Notes under the pieces: generated by a model
The model's database searches: none
What the model saw: only the letters and a program-made list of their open reading frames with translations
Told to the model about the DNA's origin: nothing
Shown here: piece by piece, positions 61,421 through 64,000 of the stretch
How the letters are laid out: the number at the start of each line of letters is the position of its first letter
Numbering within the stretch: the first letter of the stretch is position 1
Made by a program: the position numbers and the translations under genes
Assembly: GCF_013215345.1 (NCBI RefSeq)
Contig: NZ_JABSOV010000011.1
Location: 19,021 to 83,020, forward strand
Reading direction: 5' to 3'
Length of the DNA: 64,000 nt
Origin: Colwellia sp.
GTDB lineage: Bacteria; Pseudomonadota; Gammaproteobacteria; Enterobacterales; Alteromonadaceae

Positions 61421-62698
61421 ATGGCCTTAATAAAGAAACAAATCAAAAAAGTAGTATTAGCGTATTCTGGTGGCTTAGATACCTCGGCTATCATTCCATG
61501 GTTAAAAGAAAACTACGATGGTTGTGAAGTTATCGCCTTTTGCGCCGATGTTGGCCAAGGTGATGAAGAGCTTGAAGGCGTAAAAGAAAAAGCCCTAGCC
61601 TCAGGTGCATCAGAATGTTACATAGTTGATCTTAAAGAAGAATACGTAAAAGAATATATTTACCCAATTTTAAAAACCGGCTCAGTGTATGAAGGACAAT
61701 ATTTATTAGGCACGTCAATGGCACGTCCTATCATTGCTAAAGCACATGTAGAGATTGCCCTGAAAGTTGGTGCTGATGCCCTTTGTCATGGTTGTACCGG
61801 TAAAGGTAATGACCAAGTACGTTTTGAGTCTTGTTTTGCTGCCCTAGCACCAGAGCTTACGGTAATTGCGCCATGGCGTGAGTGGGATATGGTTTCTCGT
61901 GAAGACTTATTAGATTATTTAGCTGAGCGTGATATTCCTTGTTCAGCGTCATTAACTAAAATTTATAGCCGTGATGCTAACGCTTGGCATATATCTCACG
62001 AAGGTGGCGAGTTAGAAGACCCATGGTGTGAGCCATCAAAAGAAGTATGGACCATGACGGTTGATCCAATGGATGCGCCAGATGTACCAGAAAAAGTACA
62101 ATTAAGTTTTCTTGAAGGTGAATTAGTTGCTATTGATGGTAAAGATTTCTCTGGAAATAGTGAGGCTGGTAGTGAAAAGGGTGCCGGCGCTTATGACGCC
62201 TTAATGTATCTAAATGATAAAGGTGCAGCACACGGTGTTGGCAGAATTGATATTGTTGAAAACCGTTTAGTAGGTATGAAATCACGTGGCTGTTATGAAA
62301 CACCAGGTGGCACCATTTTAATGGCTGCATACAAAGGTTTAGAAACATTAATCCTTGATAAAGAGTCACTTAAATATCGTGAATCTGTTGGTCTTGAATT
62401 CTCTCATGTTATTTATGATGGTCGTTGGTTTACACCACTTGCTAAAGCGCAGCTAGCTTCTGCAGCATCATTTGCTGAAAAACTAACCGGTGATGTAGTC
62501 GTTAAGTTATACAAAGGTATGGCGCAAGTGATTCAACGTCGTTCACCAAATAGTTTGTACTCTGAAGCGTTTGCTACCTTTGGTGCAGATGATGTTTACG
62601 ACCAAAAACATGCCGAAGGTTTCATCCGTTTATTCAGCTTATCAAGCAGAATTACCGCGTTGAGCCAAAACGGCAGCTTAAAAGATCTGGAGAAGTAG
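61421..62698 (+). CDS. argG: Argininosuccinate synthase
   Basis: 425 residues. The PP-loop [14 protein letters not shown] binds [16 protein letters not shown] and [20 protein letters not shown] follow. This is the short ArgG type common to most bacteria, not the longer E. coli form. It joins citrulline and aspartate. AGAGAG lies before the ATG. It lies 82 bp after argF and its stop is two bases before argH. Confidence 0.96.
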   Translation: MALIKKQIKKVVLAYSGGLDTSAIIPWLKENYDGCEVIAFCADVGQGDEELEGVKEKALASGASECYIVDLKEEYVKEYIYPILKTGSVYEGQYLLGTSMARPIIAKAHVEIALKVGADALCHGCTGKGNDQVRFESCFAALAPELTVIAPWREWDMVSREDLLDYLAERDIPCSASLTKIYSRDANAWHISHEGGELEDPWCEPSKEVWTMTVDPMDAPDVPEKVQLSFLEGELVAIDGKDFSGNSEAGSEKGAGAYDALMYLNDKGAAHGVGRIDIVENRLVGMKSRGCYETPGGTILMAAYKGLETLILDKESLKYRESVGLEFSHVIYDGRWFTPLAKAQLASAASFAEKLTGDVVVKLYKGMAQVIQRRSPNSLYSEAFATFGADDVYDQKHAEGFIRLFSLSSRITALSQNGSLKDLEK

Positions 62699-62700
62699 TT

Positions 62701-64000
62701 ATGGCTTTATGGGGTGGAAGGTTTAAAGAGAAAGCGAGTTTACAATTTAAGAAATTTAATGACTCGCTGCCGGTAGATTATCGCATGGCCGTACAAGATA
62801 TTGTTGGCTCAATTGCCTGGGCACAAGCGATTCATGAAGTAGGTGTATTAAACGATGATGAGTTAGTGCGTTTAACCGCAGCGCTCGAAGAGTTAAAAGC
62901 ATCTGTTGAAGAAAATCCTAAGCAAATTTTGTTATCTGATGCCGAAGATATTCATAGCTGGGTGGAAATTCAGTTAATCGAAAAAACCGGTGATTTAGGT
63001 AAGAAGCTCCATACTGGCCGTAGTCGTAATGATCAAGTAGCAACCGATTTAAAATTGTGGTGTAAAGAAACCGGCGGCGATTTATTGTTTGCCTTAGTGA
63101 ACTTACAGCAAGCGATGATGAATTTAGCTGAACGCGAAAAAGACACGGTATTACCTGGTTATACCCATTTACAGCGTGCGCAGCCTATTACTTTTGGTCA
63201 CTGGTGTTTAGCGTATGTAGAAATGTTTAATCGTGATATTGGCCGTCTAAAAGATGCGCTTTATCGCTTAGATGTTTCTCCGCTAGGCTCTGGCGCATTA
63301 GCGGGTACTGCGTACCCGATTGACAGAAATGCCTTGGCTAACCGTTTAGGTTTTAGAACCGCCACCTTAAACAGTCTTGATGCAGTTTCTGATCGAGATC
63401 ACGTTATTGAATTATTGGCATCAGCGAGTATTTCTATGATGCATTTATCACGTTTTGCTGAAGATTTAATTTTCTACAATTCAGGTGAAGCGGGTTTTGT
63501 TGAAATGAGTGATTTAGTTAGCTCTGGTTCTTCATTAATGCCGCAAAAGAAAAACCCGGATGCTTGTGAATTAATTCGTGGCAAAGCTGGTCGAGTTTTT
63601 GGTTCGCTTACCGGCATGTTAACTACAATGAAAGGTTTAGCGCTTGCCTATAACAAAGATATGCAAGAAGACAAAGAAGGTTTGTTTGACGCCCTTGATA
63701 CTTGGCAAGAATGTATGGAAATGGCGGTATTAGTCGCCGATGGTTTAAAAGTAAACCGTTCACGTACCCTTGCCGCAGCACAACAGGGTTATGCCAATGC
63801 CACTGAACTTGCCGATTACTTAGTAGGTAAAGATATTCCGTTCCGTGAAGCCCATCATATTGTTGGTGAAGTAGTACTAGCCGCAATTGATAAAGGTGTG
63901 CCGTTGGAAGATTTAACCATCAGTCAATTACAAGAGTTCAGCGATAAAATTGAACAAGATGTTTATCAACATCTTTCTATTGAGTCGACGCTTAATAAGC
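62701..64000 (+). CDS. argH: Argininosuccinate lyase (partial, 3' end outside window)
   Basis: It begins at ATG 62701 ([20 protein letters not shown]) and is open to the window edge, 433 codons. Signatures are [29 protein letters not shown] and the fumarase/aspartase motif [12 protein letters not shown]. It splits argininosuccinate into arginine and fumarate. In several marine gammaproteobacteria ArgH is fused to an ArgA-type acetyltransferase; the fusion, if present, would lie beyond 64000. The start is two bases after the argG stop, so it is coupled. Confidence 0.96.
   Translation, partial: MALWGGRFKEKASLQFKKFNDSLPVDYRMAVQDIVGSIAWAQAIHEVGVLNDDELVRLTAALEELKASVEENPKQILLSDAEDIHSWVEIQLIEKTGDLGKKLHTGRSRNDQVATDLKLWCKETGGDLLFALVNLQQAMMNLAEREKDTVLPGYTHLQRAQPITFGHWCLAYVEMFNRDIGRLKDALYRLDVSPLGSGALAGTAYPIDRNALANRLGFRTATLNSLDAVSDRDHVIELLASASISMMHLSRFAEDLIFYNSGEAGFVEMSDLVSSGSSLMPQKKNPDACELIRGKAGRVFGSLTGMLTTMKGLALAYNKDMQEDKEGLFDALDTWQECMEMAVLVADGLKVNRSRTLAAAQQGYANATELADYLVGKDIPFREAHHIVGEVVLAAIDKGVPLEDLTISQLQEFSDKIEQDVYQHLSIESTLNK

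Overview
The window reads as chromosome from a marine, cold-water gammaproteobacterium of the Alteromonadales, most like Colwellia or Thalassotalea. This rests on low GC, the rpsF-priB-rpsR-rplI order, divergent metJ/metB, argE divergent from argCBFGH, an Xanthomonas/Caulobacter-type TonB receptor with tryptophan-halogenase-like flavoproteins, a nickel superoxide dismutase, and short repeats whose ends read TAATACCAATTT. The genus is an inference.

Layout. 0-8 kb: a DUF6702 fragment and an M1 peptidase, zur, nagX behind a NagR-like palindrome, an unknown two-TM protein, and the ribosomal operon rpsF-priB-rpsR-rplI with a recognisable S6:S18 leader. 8-27 kb: an accessory amino-sugar (chitin-oligosaccharide) locus. 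It holds three paralogous flavin-dependent halogenase-like proteins, a large TonB-dependent receptor, two paralogous AraC regulators, a chitin-oligosaccharide deacetylase-like CE4 enzyme, an MFS sugar transporter, a GH20 lipoprotein, a ROK kinase and an SMP-30-like protein. 27-45 kb: mostly housekeeping genes (yrfG, nudE, cysQ, yheU, yheS, yheV, slyX, fkpA), mixed with a short orphan flagellin, a Sel1 protein, several decayed genes, and a Fur-controlled NiSOD operon (TPR protein, mini-HupE-like peptide, sodN, sodX). 45-64 kb: hemE, a GntR/ABC operon, metJ/metB-metL, an unknown protein with a degenerate HD-like stretch, a frameshifted acyltransferase, and the arginine genes argE and argCBFGH (argH runs off the end).

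How the amino-sugar genes fit together. The receptor would import oligosaccharide across the outer membrane. The deacetylase and GH20 enzyme would process it, the MFS protein would carry sugar across the inner membrane, and the ROK kinase would phosphorylate it. The most notable signal is a two-part direct repeat (GRAWAGTRT-type 9-mers exactly 21 bp apart). It lies upstream of the receptor, of the araC/MFS pair, of the ROK kinase, and, in diverged form, of the deacetylase. It also lies next to the first halogenase, where its orientation instead points to a small minus-strand transcript of about 175 nt that ends in a strong terminator. In the three clear gene-associated sites a CAAAAT -10-like element follows at a constant distance. 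This looks like an AraC-activated regulon with an undescribed small RNA or small-peptide member.

Other points of interest are mosaic terminal-inverted-repeat elements (one between sodN and sodX), a decayed duplicate of the flagellin 3' end, a one-base frameshift in a DUF1624 acyltransferase, and an ArgF with unusual active-site motifs. No CRISPR array, tRNA, rRNA, prophage or intact insertion sequence was seen.
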